64,000 nucleotides of DNA from positions 16,204-80,203 of the forward strand of contig JALRDO010000005.1 in assembly GCA_023262185.1 (NCBI GenBank), given 5' to 3'. Shown here piece by piece: positions 34,793 to 44,350 of this stretch (positions within the stretch are counted from its first letter, which is position 1; every line of letters begins with the position of its first letter). The stretch comes from Flavobacteriaceae bacterium (lineage in GTDB: Bacteria; Bacteroidota; Bacteroidia; Flavobacteriales; Flavobacteriaceae). A model generated the notes under the pieces. The model saw only the letters and a list, made by a program, of their open reading frames with translations, was not told the DNA's origin and searched no databases. The translations under genes and the position numbers were made by a program.

Positions 34793-35332
34793 TTAGGTTA
34801 GGTTTTCTTTAAACGAATTTAAGATTTCAGAGATTCCCATAGGGGCTTTTGAGACTGAAATGCGTCCTGAGCGCACAAATTGAAGCAGTCCAAAGGGCGC
34901 CAATTGCTCTCTCAGCTTATCGGTCTCGTGTCGAAATCCGGTTTTTTCAATAACGAAATACTCTGGAGCCACCGTTACGATACTGGCGTGACTCTCTTTA
35001 ATGTAATTCTGAATTTGTCGCTCTTCAAAAAGAAAGTTGGTCTTCACTTTGTACAGTGCTGTCTCTAAGAAAATGGTTTCTTCATCAGTATGGTAAAAGG
35101 CCTTGATGACATCGACTTGCTTCTCGATCTGCTGTACTACTTTCTGTACTTGTGCCTCTGTCACCATCACGACGATGACAAATCGAAAGACGTCAGGGAT
35201 TTCAGAGAGTGAAGTAGTTAAACTTTCAATATTGATATGGCGCTTCAAAAAGATCGCAGAGATGCGGTTCAGTAAACCCACATTATTCTCTGAATAAATC
35301 GAAATCGTATAACGGGTAGATTCTATGCTCAT
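34793..35332 (-). CDS. ilvN: Acetolactate synthase small (regulatory) subunit
   Basis: A 179-residue ACT-domain protein. [31 protein letters not shown] is the ACT signature that binds valine in the IlvN/IlvH family; a C-terminal ALS_ss_C-like domain follows (about 80-170). It activates the catalytic subunit and confers feedback inhibition. Its ATG shares one base with the ilvB stop (TAATG), so translation is coupled. Confidence 0.93.
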   Translation of the reverse strand: MSIESTRYTISIYSENNVGLLNRISAIFLKRHINIESLTTSLSEIPDVFRFVIVVMVTEAQVQKVVQQIEKQVDVIKAFYHTDEETIFLETALYKVKTNFLFEERQIQNYIKESHASIVTVAPEYFVIEKTGFRHETDKLREQLAPFGLLQFVRSGRISVSKAPMGISEILNSFKENLT

Positions 35333-37029
35333 TAGTTCAAGCGTATTTCAGTTAATGAAGCTCCGGTTGGAATCATCGGAAAGACGTTGTCTTCTTTCTC
35401 AACCACCACCTCTAAGAAATAAGGTCCTTCGGTGGCAAGCATCTCTTCAACGGCCGCAGCCAAATCTGCTCTTTCGGTTACCTTTTTAGCAGGAATGTGA
35501 TATCCTTTTGCAATGGTCACAAAATCAGGATTGGTCATCTCGGTTGAGGCATAGCGCTTGTCAAAGAAAAGCTGTTGCCATTGACGTACCATTCCCAAGA
35601 AGTTGTTGTTTAAGACCACAATCTTAACCGCGACTCCGGTTTGAAATATGGTTCCGAGTTCTTGAATGGTCATTTGATATCCCCCATCTCCTATCACCGC
35701 AACCACGTGTCGATCTGGGGCGCCCATCTTGGCTCCAATAGCGGCCGGAAGGGCAAAGCCCATGGTTCCTAATCCGCCTGAGGTCACATTACTTTTTGAG
35801 CGAACGAAGCTTGCGTAGCGGCAGGCTACCATTTGGTGTTGCCCTACATCTGTTACAATAACGGCGTCTGACTTGCTAGCCTTATTAATCTCAACCATCA
35901 CCTCACCCATCGTGAGTCCTTCCTTTGAAGGTTTAAGGTCTTTTTCGATGACGGCCTCGTATTCTTTGGCGTACAATTCGTCGAATCGTGCCATCCACTC
36001 ATCTAATTTCTTGGTCTGTACAAGCGGTGTAAGTGCTTCAAGACTCTCTTTGCAGTTCGCCAAGACCGGATAGTCTGCGTGAACGTTTTTATTGATTTCA
36101 GCAGGATCGATTTCAAGGTGAACCACCTTCGCTTGCTTAGCATAGGCATCTAAGCGTCCGGTTACTCGATCGTCAAAGCGCATCCCGATAGAGATAAGCA
36201 CATCGCATTCTTGGGTGAGCAAATTGGGCGCATAGTTTCCGTGCATTCCTACCATTCCCTTATTCAAAGGGTGATCGGTTGCTAATGCTGAAAGGCCTAA
36301 AATCGTCCATGCCGCTGGTATTTGTGTCTTCTCAACAAATGCCTTGAATGCAGCTTCAGCTTCTCCTAAGATCACTCCTTGACCCCAAACGATGAGCGGT
36401 TTCTTAGCTCCGTTGATGGCATCTGCAGCAGCCTGAACCTGAGCCTGATCTAGCTTTGGTACGGCCTTGTAGCTGCGCACTCCGGTACATTTTTTATAAC
36501 TAAAGTCAAAGGTGGCGAACTGCGCATCTTTGGTGATGTCGATGAGTACTGGGCCGGGTCTACCTGAGCGGGCTATGTAAAAGGCCTTCGCCATGATCTC
36601 TGGAATCTCTTCGGCGCGAGTGATTTGATAGTTCCACTTGGTTACCGGAGTAGAGATTCCGATAATATCAGTTTCTTGAAAGGCATCTGAACCCAAAAGA
36701 TGGGCAGCTACCTGACCGGTGATACACACAAGGGGGGTAGAATCAATTTGAGCATCTGCGATTCCTGTAATGAGGTTCGTAGCCCCAGGACCTGAAGTAG
36801 CAACAGCGACTCCGACCTTGCCCGAAGTACGCGCATAGCCTTGTGCCGCGTGCGTGGCTCCTTGCTCGTGTCTTGTGAGCACGTGATTGAGCTGGTCTTG
36901 AAATTTGTACAACTCGTCGTAGACCGGCATAATGGCTCCTCCTGGATATCCATAAATGAGGTCAACCCCTTCTGCGAGAAGGCAGCGAATGACCGCTTCG
37001 GCGCCGCTAATGTGTAGTTTTTCTGACAT
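35332..37029 (-). CDS. ilvB: Acetolactate synthase large (catalytic) subunit
   Basis: A 565-residue ThDP-dependent enzyme that condenses two pyruvates, or pyruvate with 2-oxobutyrate. GYPGGAIMPVYDEL includes the active-site entrance; the catalytic Glu lies in TRHEQGATHAAQGYA. GDGGYQMTIQEL to LNNNFLGMVRQWQ is the ThDP/Mg2+ motif. Length and domain order (Pyr, FAD-like middle, PP) are normal. It starts two bases after ilvD ends and is coupled to ilvN. Confidence 0.97.
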   Translation of the reverse strand: MSEKLHISGAEAVIRCLLAEGVDLIYGYPGGAIMPVYDELYKFQDQLNHVLTRHEQGATHAAQGYARTSGKVGVAVATSGPGATNLITGIADAQIDSTPLVCITGQVAAHLLGSDAFQETDIIGISTPVTKWNYQITRAEEIPEIMAKAFYIARSGRPGPVLIDITKDAQFATFDFSYKKCTGVRSYKAVPKLDQAQVQAAADAINGAKKPLIVWGQGVILGEAEAAFKAFVEKTQIPAAWTILGLSALATDHPLNKGMVGMHGNYAPNLLTQECDVLISIGMRFDDRVTGRLDAYAKQAKVVHLEIDPAEINKNVHADYPVLANCKESLEALTPLVQTKKLDEWMARFDELYAKEYEAVIEKDLKPSKEGLTMGEVMVEINKASKSDAVIVTDVGQHQMVACRYASFVRSKSNVTSGGLGTMGFALPAAIGAKMGAPDRHVVAVIGDGGYQMTIQELGTIFQTGVAVKIVVLNNNFLGMVRQWQQLFFDKRYASTEMTNPDFVTIAKGYHIPAKKVTERADLAAAVEEMLATEGPYFLEVVVEKEDNVFPMIPTGASLTEIRLN

Positions 37030-37031
37030 GA

Positions 37032-38714
37032 CTATAGATCAGTCACACAGCCTTTAGAAGCTGTTGAGACATTTTTAATGTATTTATAAAGCACCCCGCT
37101 TTTGAATTTGTACTCAGGCTGCTTCCACTTTTGAGCTCGTACCTTCATTTCATCATCGCTGATGTGTAGCGTGAGGGTGTTTGTTTCGGCATTGATTTCG
37201 ATGAGGTCTCCATCTTGTACCAAGGCGATTGGTCCGCCTTCTTGAGCCTCAGGAACGATGTGTCCTACTACGAACCCGTGTGTTCCTCCTGAGAAGCGCC
37301 CGTCTGTAATTAAGGCCACGTCCTTTCCGAGGCCAGCTCCCATAATGGCGGCTGTAGGCTTCAGCATTTCGGGCATTCCTGGTCCTCCTTTTGGACCTTC
37401 ATAGCGAATGACCACTACATCTCCGGGTTTTACTTCACCTTTTCTAATCCCATCATTAGCGGCATACTCTCCTTCGAAAACGCGTGACGGGCCTTTGAAT
37501 TCTAACCCTTCTTTTCCTGTGATTTTAGCTACTGAACCCTCAGGGGCTAAATTTCCTTTCAATATGCGAATGTGTCCTGTGGCCTTGATCGGCTTATCGA
37601 GTGGATAAATGACTTTTTGATCGGCTTTCAATCCCTCTACCTCCTGAAGGTTTTCAGCGATCGTCTTACCCGTTACGGTCATACAATCCCCGTGAAGCAT
37701 GTCGTTCTCAAGCATAAACTTGAGAACCGCTGGCACACCACCTACACGGTGCAGATCTTCCATGAGGTATTTTCCTGAAGGCTTCAAGTCAGCCAAAAAT
37801 GGAGTGCGGTCCATTAGCTCTTGAAAATCGTCTATGGTAAAGTCAATTTCTGCGGCCTTGGCAATCGCCAAGAAATGCAAGACAGCATTGGTTGATCCGC
37901 CTAAAACCGCGATCAATCTGATTGCATTCTCAAATGACCTACGTGTCACAATATCTTTTGGTTTCAGGTCGCGCTCAAGCAAGTGCTTAATTGCCGCGCC
38001 TACCTTGTCGCACTCGTCTACTTTGTTTTGACTTGTTGCCGGATTTGATGAGTTATAAGGAAGTGCCATCCCGAGTGCCTCAATGGCAGAAGCCATAGTG
38101 TTGGCCGTGTACATTCCTCCGCAGGCACCTGCACCAGGACATGCATTTTCAACAACCGCATTAAACTCGGCCTCATCTATCTTTCCGGCTACTTTTTCTC
38201 CCCAGGCCTCGAAGGCAGAAACTACATCTAGTTTTTTGTGGTTGTGGCAACCAGGAGCAATCGTTCCGCCGTACACCAGAATGCTAGGACGATTTAAACG
38301 CAGCATCGCCATGAGGGCGCCTGGCATGTTTTTATCACATCCTACCACGGGCACAACGGCATCATATGACATCGCCTGAACTACCGTTTCGATAGAGTCA
38401 GCAATAATATCGCGCGATGGTAAAGAGAATCGCATCCCGGGAGTTCCCATAGAAATCCCATCACTGACTCCGATGGTATTGAATATCAAACCCACCATAT
38501 CAGAAGCCATAACGCCCTTCTTGATGTCGACTGAAAGGTAGTTCAAGTGCATATTGCAGGGGTTTCCTTCATAACCCGTACTCGCGATCCCAACAAAAGG
38601 TTTCTTAAAGTCTTCTTTTGTCAAGCCAATAGCATGAAGCATGGCTTGTGCTGCAGGCTGAGTCGGATCTTGGCTGACGGCTTTACTGTAGCGGTTCAAG
38701 GTATTGTTACTCAT
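37032..38714 (-). CDS. ilvD: Dihydroxy-acid dehydratase
   Basis: A 560-residue Fe-S dehydratase of the IlvD/Edd family, giving 2-oxoisovalerate or 2-oxo-3-methylvalerate. The cluster ligands are seen in [14 protein letters not shown] and [31 protein letters not shown] is the C-terminal signature. First gene of the ilv operon. The 217-base gap upstream is very AT-rich and holds repeated TTGAATAT-type sequences, one matching the leuA promoter motif. Confidence 0.97.
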   Translation of the reverse strand: MSNNTLNRYSKAVSQDPTQPAAQAMLHAIGLTKEDFKKPFVGIASTGYEGNPCNMHLNYLSVDIKKGVMASDMVGLIFNTIGVSDGISMGTPGMRFSLPSRDIIADSIETVVQAMSYDAVVPVVGCDKNMPGALMAMLRLNRPSILVYGGTIAPGCHNHKKLDVVSAFEAWGEKVAGKIDEAEFNAVVENACPGAGACGGMYTANTMASAIEALGMALPYNSSNPATSQNKVDECDKVGAAIKHLLERDLKPKDIVTRRSFENAIRLIAVLGGSTNAVLHFLAIAKAAEIDFTIDDFQELMDRTPFLADLKPSGKYLMEDLHRVGGVPAVLKFMLENDMLHGDCMTVTGKTIAENLQEVEGLKADQKVIYPLDKPIKATGHIRILKGNLAPEGSVAKITGKEGLEFKGPSRVFEGEYAANDGIRKGEVKPGDVVVIRYEGPKGGPGMPEMLKPTAAIMGAGLGKDVALITDGRFSGGTHGFVVGHIVPEAQEGGPIALVQDGDLIEINAETNTLTLHISDDEMKVRAQKWKQPEYKFKSGVLYKYIKNVSTASKGCVTDL

Positions 38715-38782
38715 TTGATTCTGAACGTGATTTCTAACGAAAGTACCGCCGGATTTTTCAGAAAACTACAACAGTTTGAAAA

Positions 38783-38801
38783 CAAATATTATGTTCAAAA
38801 A
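38783..38801 (-). promoter_or_regulatory. Shared BCAA promoter/operator motif, ilvD copy
   Basis: On the minus strand this reads TTTTTGAACATAATATTTG, 17 of 19 bases identical to the leuA upstream motif (27420-27438). It lies about 70 bases before the ilvD start, giving room for a leader. Confidence 0.45.
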
Positions 38802-38817
38802 TATTATTTTACAATAA

Positions 38818-38864
38818 TTCACTCATATTCAACATTTTATATGATATTTTTCACTTATATTCAA
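38818..38864 (-). repeat. Two 15-base direct repeats upstream of ilvD
   Basis: On the minus strand TTGAATATAAGTGAA (38850-38864) and TTGAATATGAGTGAA (38818-38832) are 32 bases apart, about three helical turns, with one mismatch. A third TTGAA(C/T)AT lies 34 bases further at 38791-38798 inside the shared BCAA motif. Such phased repeats look like operator sites for a cooperative regulator; the gap also contains the divergent promoter of the 38932 gene. Confidence 0.45.
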
Positions 38865-38918
38865 AAATATAGGGTTCACTAAAATTTTCGTCCGAAGGTG
38901 CTTAAAACAAAGAGTTTA

Positions 38919-38926
38919 TATCTTTA
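38919..38926 (+). promoter_or_regulatory. Candidate -7 element TATCTTTA before the PIG-L gene
   Basis: Seven of eight matches to TAnnTTTG, ending five bases before the ATG at 38932; another start with almost no leader. Confidence 0.4.
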
Positions 38927-38931
38927 TTCCC

Positions 38932-39819
38932 ATGAAACAGACCTCGCCATTATTTCTTCTTTTTGTACTTACTCCACTTTTGTTCTTTGGTCAAACAACA
39001 CGTGTATTCGTCGCGGCACACCAAGACGATTGGCAACTATTTATGGGAACCAAGGTGTTTGAAAGTGCTCAAAACATCGAGGATGAGACAGTGATTCTGC
39101 ATTTAACGGCAGGAGACGCAGGTCATAAAACAGCAAACGATGCTTATTACAAGGCGCGAGAAGTGTCAGCTTTGGCCGCGGCCCGATTTGCCGTAAACGC
39201 CTACGGGTCTGGAGCCTATTACGGTTATGAAATGAAGCGCGAATGGCTTCAAATGAACGGGCATCTCTTGTTAAAATACACCTATAAAAAGTTGTCGGTA
39301 TACTTTATGCGCTTACCTGATGGTAACGGGGATGGTTCTGGCTTTGAAGCGAATGAAAATAAGAGCCTCGAAAAACTATTCAACCGTCAAGTGATTGACT
39401 TTAGTACAATTGATGGGCAGGCGACCTACAGCAACAAAGAAGATTTGGTCGGAACCCTTAAAACTTTATTGACTCAACTCAAGCAAAATCGACCCCTTGA
39501 GTTACATTTGACCGATACCGATGCCGCGCGCAATCCGGGTGATCACTCAGACCACAGGGTGGCATCGCTGTTTGCACAAGAGGCAAGCAAAGGCTTCGAA
39601 AACACTACACTGTACTTTTACACGGGCTACCACATGAAAACCCTTGAGCCCAACCTCAATCCAGAAGAGATTAAGATTAAGAGTGCGCTTTGGGGTGTCA
39701 GTACTGCGGCATTAGCAGACCACAGACATTACAGCAGTTGGGACAGCCTTCACAACGCCTATTTAGATCGTGAATATTTTCGCGTTAAAGGGCTTCAGCC
39801 TAATAAGGCTCAGCGCTAA
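38932..39819 (+). CDS. Exported PIG-L (LmbE-like) deacetylase
   Basis: A 295-residue secreted protein: signal peptide (LFLLFVLTPLLFFGQ) followed at once by the PIG-L fold. AAHQDDW supplies the His-x-Asp-Asp metal motif, DAGH follows the second strand, and PGDHSDHRVA supplies the distal His pair. PIG-L enzymes are Zn-dependent N-deacetylases of GlcNAc-containing glycolipids, glycans or thiol precursors. It is distinct from the PIG-L domain fused to NagB at 1718. The last 20 bases overlap the convergent M20 peptidase gene. The substrate is unknown. Confidence 0.85.
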   Translation: MKQTSPLFLLFVLTPLLFFGQTTRVFVAAHQDDWQLFMGTKVFESAQNIEDETVILHLTAGDAGHKTANDAYYKAREVSALAAARFAVNAYGSGAYYGYEMKREWLQMNGHLLLKYTYKKLSVYFMRLPDGNGDGSGFEANENKSLEKLFNRQVIDFSTIDGQATYSNKEDLVGTLKTLLTQLKQNRPLELHLTDTDAARNPGDHSDHRVASLFAQEASKGFENTTLYFYTGYHMKTLEPNLNPEEIKIKSALWGVSTAALADHRHYSSWDSLHNAYLDREYFRVKGLQPNKAQR

Positions 39820-41344
39820 GCACCGCAATCAAGGTACGCAATCCGTCTTTTAAATTCTGAACTCTAAGGTTCTCGTTTGGACTATGCTGGTTGTTATCGG
39901 CATTTACCGTAGGAATAGTGACCGCGTCTATGCCGAGTCCGTCAACAAAAGGTGAAATCGGAATCGATCCTCCCGACATGCGAACAGAAACCAAAGGCTC
40001 ATCGAAAGAACGCTTCATGATTTCAGATAACCAAACCGAAACCTCTGAGTCAAACGGAGTTCTAAACGCCTGATACGAAATGCTCGAATGCATGCTAATG
40101 AATTTAGAGTGCTGCGCGCGCTCTTCGTCGGTTGGCTGACGGTTGTCTAATACCACAAACCCTTGCGATTCTAAATGTGACTTAACCAATTGGATCAAAC
40201 GTACAGGATCTACCTCAGGCACCAAACGAACGTCAATCTCTGCCAAAGCAGTGGCCGGAACAATGGTGCGAACCTCAGCGCCTACCCAAGCAGAACGAAG
40301 GCCTCTAATGTTCAAAGAAGGATACTGTATACTCTCTTGATACGATCCTCCAACCGCGTCGGGCCGAGCGATTCCAAGGCGCTTCTGAATGGCCTGTTCG
40401 TCATCAGGAACCGCATCTAGCATCGCTTTTTCTTCAGCCGTGATATTGACATTATCGTAAAACCCTTTGATCACCACGCGTCCGCGCTCGTCTTTCATCG
40501 AGGCCAATGCCTGAGCAAGCATTAGGGCCGGATTCGGTGCATAGTTTCCGTAATGTCCACTGTGCTGAGCGAGTTTTGGCCCAAAAGTTTCAAGCGTTAT
40601 CGTCGCGATTCCGCGTGCGCCGAAGGTAAGCGTCGGTAGATTACTAACATGTCTAGGACCATCAAAAATGAGCATGGCGTCAGCCTTCAACTTATCTTCA
40701 TACAGGGTAACGGCCTCAGGTAACGAAGGCGAACCCTGCTCTTCTTCAAAATCAACGATCATTTTAATCCCGTATTGGGGCAACTTCTTCACAGAAGTCA
40801 ATGCATCCCAGGCGCCAAGAAACATCGCAAGAGGTCCTTTGTCATCAGAAGTTGAGCGACCAAAGAAGCGCATTTCCGGATCATAAGCTTCACTCAAGGT
40901 GCTCCATTCAAGGGCCACGTAGCCTCCTTCTGTCGTAGGCTTTTTGAGCACCACATCGTAAGGATCTGGTTGCAACCACTTCGAAAGGTCTACCGCCTGG
41001 CCATCGACATGCAGGTAGGTCAAGAGGGTCCGCTTCGCACGCTTGGGCTCATAGGTGGCCAGCATTAGTGGGATACCCGAAGTCTCAAGCATTTCTATGG
41101 TGAATCCGCGCGAGGTGAATACGCGCTGGGCATAGGCGATATTTGCCTCTACATGTTCTGGAATCGCGGCGTCATTTTTCACCGCTATCATCTCTTTGAG
41201 CAGTTCGGCAGAATGCAAGAAATACGCTTCGGTCAATTGATCGAGTTGTTTATCCGATACACGCTGTGCCTGAACGGTGCTCGCACAAAAAGAAAAGGCC
41301 GCAAGAATCACGGCACTTTTCGCAATAGAAATTTTTAAGCTCAT
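39800..41344 (-). CDS. Exported M20 family metallopeptidase (dipeptidase-like)
   Basis: A 514-residue protein from the ATG at 41344, which opens a signal peptide (KSAVILAAFSFCASTVQAQ). M20 zinc-site motifs are present: TYLHVDGQAVD, GRSTSDDKGPLAMFLGAWDAL, DFEEEQGSP (catalytic Glu-Glu) and a late NADNNQHSPNENLRV His. The dimerisation lid lies in the middle (about 245-390). The family hydrolyses dipeptides or acyl amino acids. It overlaps the zinc-ribbon gene upstream by four bases (ATGA), so the two are translationally coupled. Confidence 0.88.
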   Translation of the reverse strand: MSLKISIAKSAVILAAFSFCASTVQAQRVSDKQLDQLTEAYFLHSAELLKEMIAVKNDAAIPEHVEANIAYAQRVFTSRGFTIEMLETSGIPLMLATYEPKRAKRTLLTYLHVDGQAVDLSKWLQPDPYDVVLKKPTTEGGYVALEWSTLSEAYDPEMRFFGRSTSDDKGPLAMFLGAWDALTSVKKLPQYGIKMIVDFEEEQGSPSLPEAVTLYEDKLKADAMLIFDGPRHVSNLPTLTFGARGIATITLETFGPKLAQHSGHYGNYAPNPALMLAQALASMKDERGRVVIKGFYDNVNITAEEKAMLDAVPDDEQAIQKRLGIARPDAVGGSYQESIQYPSLNIRGLRSAWVGAEVRTIVPATALAEIDVRLVPEVDPVRLIQLVKSHLESQGFVVLDNRQPTDEERAQHSKFISMHSSISYQAFRTPFDSEVSVWLSEIMKRSFDEPLVSVRMSGGSIPISPFVDGLGIDAVTIPTVNADNNQHSPNENLRVQNLKDGLRTLIAVLSAEPY

Positions 41345-41532
41345 AGGGTGCAACTCATATCTGCTCCGCAGCATTGAGGTGACTTAATCTTTCCTTCACA
41401 TGAAGGGCAAAAAGAAATTTGAACCTCATCTCCTGAATCGAGGGTTAGTGTTCCGTTTTCTAGAGGAACATCGCATTTAGCGCAAGAAGCATTTACCGCC
41501 ATTCCACAAGTATTACAGGTGTACGTAGCCAT
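41341..41532 (-). CDS. Small zinc-ribbon protein (63 aa)
   Basis: A 63-residue cytoplasmic protein from the ATG at 41532; longer in-frame starts would run into the divergent promoter. It has Cys pairs in YTCNTCGMAV, SCAKCDVPL and FCPSCEGKI, plus a C-terminal CCGADMSC, ten cysteines in all, so it should bind one or two Zn2+ ions. I recognise no named family. It shares a four-base ATGA overlap with the M20 peptidase gene downstream. Confidence 0.65.
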   Translation of the reverse strand: MATYTCNTCGMAVNASCAKCDVPLENGTLTLDSGDEVQISFCPSCEGKIKSPQCCGADMSCTL

Positions 41533-41580
41533 AGCATTTATTTTTTTAGATTTAAGATTCAATATACAAAGAAGCCATAT

Positions 41581-42897
41581 ATGCTCCATCGAATTTCACT
41601 CATTTCACTTCTTAGCCTCTTTTTGATAGGAGGATCTTCAGCGATCCATGCACAGCAAAAATTATCGCGTGCCGAAAAACAGCTGGTTAAGCTCGTCAGT
41701 TCCAATAACGATGAAGCCATCGCCTTTTTAGAAGAAGTGGTCAACATCAACTCGGGCACCCTGAATCTCAAAGGAGTGCGCGAGGTAGGTAAGCTCTTTG
41801 GGGAGGCCTTTGACGGCATCGGATTCGAAACCGAGTGGGAAGAGATGCCCGAAGAAATGAATCGTGCCGGTCACCTTATCGCCAAAATTGAAGGCAATCA
41901 AGGCAAAAAACTGCTACTCATTGGGCACCTCGATACCGTATTCGAAAAGAACAGTCCCTTTCAAACTTTTGAGCGCATTAACGACAGCATCGCCACAGCC
42001 CCAGGAGGCAACGACATGAAAGGCGGAGACGTCATCATAATTTACGCCCTAAAGGCCCTCAGACAAGCTGGCCTTTTAGATGATGCATCTATTGAAGTTG
42101 TCTTTACCGGAGACGAAGAAAGCACCGGAAAGCCTTTGTCGATCTCTAGAAAATCACTGATCGAGGCGGCAAAACGGGCAGACTATGCCCTAGGATACGA
42201 GACTTCAACCGGATTTGATTACGCCACTGTAGCAAGAAGAGGAGCCTCAGGATGGCATCTCGTCACCCACGGAAAACGCGCACATTCCTCAGGGGTGTTT
42301 TCTGAAAATACCGGGGCTGGAGCTATATTCGAAATCTCACGTATCTTGAACGAATTCTACAATGAGGTGCGAGGCGAAGAACTACTCACGTTCAATCCTG
42401 GCCTACTTTACGGAGGCACCTTTATGGAGTATGACGACAAAAGCGGACAGGCAGAAGTCTTCGGCAAGACAAATGTTGTAGCGCAGCGTGCTGAGGTGCG
42501 CGGTGGGCTTCGCTTTATCTCAGAAGAGCAAAAAGAGCGTGCTCGCGCCAAGATGCGAGAGATTGTCAACTCGGGTAACCTTCCGCAAACCTCTGCAGAA
42601 ATCAGCTTTACCGATTCGTATCCCGCCATGCCAATGACCGATGGAAACATGGGGTTGCTTAAACAATTAAGCGATGTGAGTGTGGCTTTAGACCAGGGTG
42701 AAATCAAGCCCTACGACCCGGGTAAGCGGGGGGCGGCAGATATCTCTTTTATCGCGGCACATGTCGATGGCGCATTGGGCGGACTCGGCAGTATGGGGTC
42801 AGGCGCGCACACTCCTCAAGAGACGGTGAATCTCAACACCTTTGAGGCACTCACCCAGCGCACTGCAGTATTTTTATATCGGCTTATTCGAGAATAA
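41581..42897 (+). CDS. Exported M20 family peptidase (glutamate carboxypeptidase-like)
   Basis: A 438-residue protein with signal peptide (ISLISLLSLFLIGGSSAIHAQ). Zinc ligands: LLIGHLDTVF (His-x-Asp), PGGNDMKGGDVI (bridging Asp), TGDEESTGKP (catalytic Glu and ligand Glu), and a final SGAHTPQE His. It resembles the CPG2/M20A group that trims C-terminal glutamate or acts on folate, peptides or acylated amino acids. It is divergent from the zinc-ribbon gene (48 bases between starts) and not a close copy of the other M20 enzyme at 39800. Confidence 0.88.
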   Translation: MLHRISLISLLSLFLIGGSSAIHAQQKLSRAEKQLVKLVSSNNDEAIAFLEEVVNINSGTLNLKGVREVGKLFGEAFDGIGFETEWEEMPEEMNRAGHLIAKIEGNQGKKLLLIGHLDTVFEKNSPFQTFERINDSIATAPGGNDMKGGDVIIIYALKALRQAGLLDDASIEVVFTGDEESTGKPLSISRKSLIEAAKRADYALGYETSTGFDYATVARRGASGWHLVTHGKRAHSSGVFSENTGAGAIFEISRILNEFYNEVRGEELLTFNPGLLYGGTFMEYDDKSGQAEVFGKTNVVAQRAEVRGGLRFISEEQKERARAKMREIVNSGNLPQTSAEISFTDSYPAMPMTDGNMGLLKQLSDVSVALDQGEIKPYDPGKRGAADISFIAAHVDGALGGLGSMGSGAHTPQETVNLNTFEALTQRTAVFLYRLIRE

Positions 42898-42900
42898 CTT

Positions 42901-43404
42901 TTATTCAACAGACAAGACCTGAACGCCAGCAGTTTCACCAACAATGGTCACCACATAGAGGTTGCCATTTACAGCATCGTCTATCCATTCAAAGCGCTCT
43001 TCGCCTAAGAATTTGTTGACAAGCATAGGGGTAGTGTTGCTGTGACCAACAATCAAAACGCGTTGTCCCTTATGCTGGGCAATCAAAGCCGCAGGTTCTA
43101 CCGCGTTGGGGTCGTAAAGCTGTAGGTCAAGTTCATTGGCTTGAACCGATGGTTCGGCCGTTTGACGGGTACGTCTATAATCAGTGCTGTATACGGCATC
43201 TAGGGGCTCGAGCCCTAAAACTTCTGCCCAACGCTCTGCCCTGTTTTGGCCTGCCTCAGTCAGTTCTGGATCGTTTCCGACCCCTTCTGAACGGTCTTTT
43301 TCGGCATGTCTAATGAGGTAAAACGTCGTGATACTATCGTCTTGTGAGGTAGCACAGGCACTTGCCAACAGCACAAAAACAAAAGCGGCTATAAACTTTT
43401 TCAT
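42901..43404 (-). CDS. Histidine phosphatase (phosphoglycerate mutase/SixA-like) lipoprotein
   Basis: A 167-residue protein with signal sequence and lipobox LLASAC (Cys17). The histidine-phosphatase core has LIRHAEKD with the phospho-acceptor His, STDYRRTRQTAEP, and VGHSNTTPM with the second catalytic His. Short proteins of this type in the periplasm are broad phosphomonoesterases; the specific substrate is unknown. It is convergent with the M20 peptidase (three bases apart) and divergent from the MBL-fold gene. Confidence 0.87.
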   Translation of the reverse strand: MKKFIAAFVFVLLASACATSQDDSITTFYLIRHAEKDRSEGVGNDPELTEAGQNRAERWAEVLGLEPLDAVYSTDYRRTRQTAEPSVQANELDLQLYDPNAVEPAALIAQHKGQRVLIVGHSNTTPMLVNKFLGEERFEWIDDAVNGNLYVVTIVGETAGVQVLSVE

Positions 43405-43461
43405 GAGGGGGTAAGATTAAGTGTCTTTTAGAACCCGTAACTTACAGAAAAATAAGCGCCG

Positions 43462-44343
43462 ATGAAAAACTATCTATTGCTTTTAAGTCTAGGACTGAGC
43501 ACGCTATCCTTTGCCCAACGCGACTACAGCCAGGTTACGATTAAGGCCGAAAAACTGTCTGAAAATATCTATGTGCTGTTTGGCGCAGGAGGCAATATGG
43601 CCCTGGTCACCGGAGCGGATCAGAATTACCTTATCGACGATCAGTTTGCCCCTCTTTCAGATAAAATACTATTTCAGATAAAATCCCTAAACGATAAACC
43701 TCTGGCCTATGTACTCAATACCCATTGGCACGGAGACCACACCGGGGGTAACGAAAATCTTGCCAAAGAAGGGGCGCTCATCATTGCCTCAGACCGTGTT
43801 TACGATCGCCTTAAATCAGGGCAACAGTCGGCTCGGCGCAACACCCCTCCGGCCCCATTACTAACCCTGCCGGTCATCTCATTTAGCGAGCAGTTAAATC
43901 TGCGTTACCGCGAAGACGCGCACATTCACGGGATGCATGTGAACGACGCCCATACCGATGGCGATAGCTTCTATTATTTTCCTGAAGAAAATGTGATCCA
44001 TTTGGGTGATAACTTTTTCAACGGAAAGTACCCTTTTATCGACGTTGATTCTGGAGGCGATATTGACGGGCTGTTGAGTAATCTCGCGATGGCAGCCGCT
44101 ATGATTGATGAAAACACCAAGATTATTCCGGGTCACGGCGCCGTAGGTACCTTATCTGATCTCAAGGCTTACACCCATGTGCTACAAACCTGTGTAGACC
44201 TCATCAAAGACCTCAGAGAAGAAGGAATGTCAATTGATGAAATTATAGGTGCTAAGCCCCTGGCTGCGTGGGACGATAATTTTGGCGACGGATTCATAAG
44301 TCCCGAGGCCTTTATTCGATCGGTATACCAAACTGCAGACTAA
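43462..44343 (+). CDS. Exported metallo-beta-lactamase fold hydrolase
   Basis: A 293-residue secreted protein: signal peptide (LLLLSLGLSTLSFAQ) then the MBL fold. NTHWHGDHTGGNE provides the H-x-H-x-D-H site, VNDAHTDGDSFYYF the third His, and IIPGHGAVG the last His, so both metals can be bound. The group includes subclass-B-like and quinoprotein-relay-type hydrolases, not proven lactamases. The stop is seven bases before the DUF3667 start, suggesting cotranscription. Confidence 0.87.
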   Translation: MKNYLLLLSLGLSTLSFAQRDYSQVTIKAEKLSENIYVLFGAGGNMALVTGADQNYLIDDQFAPLSDKILFQIKSLNDKPLAYVLNTHWHGDHTGGNENLAKEGALIIASDRVYDRLKSGQQSARRNTPPAPLLTLPVISFSEQLNLRYREDAHIHGMHVNDAHTDGDSFYYFPEENVIHLGDNFFNGKYPFIDVDSGGDIDGLLSNLAMAAAMIDENTKIIPGHGAVGTLSDLKAYTHVLQTCVDLIKDLREEGMSIDEIIGAKPLAAWDDNFGDGFISPEAFIRSVYQTAD

Positions 44344-44350
44344 AAAACCG

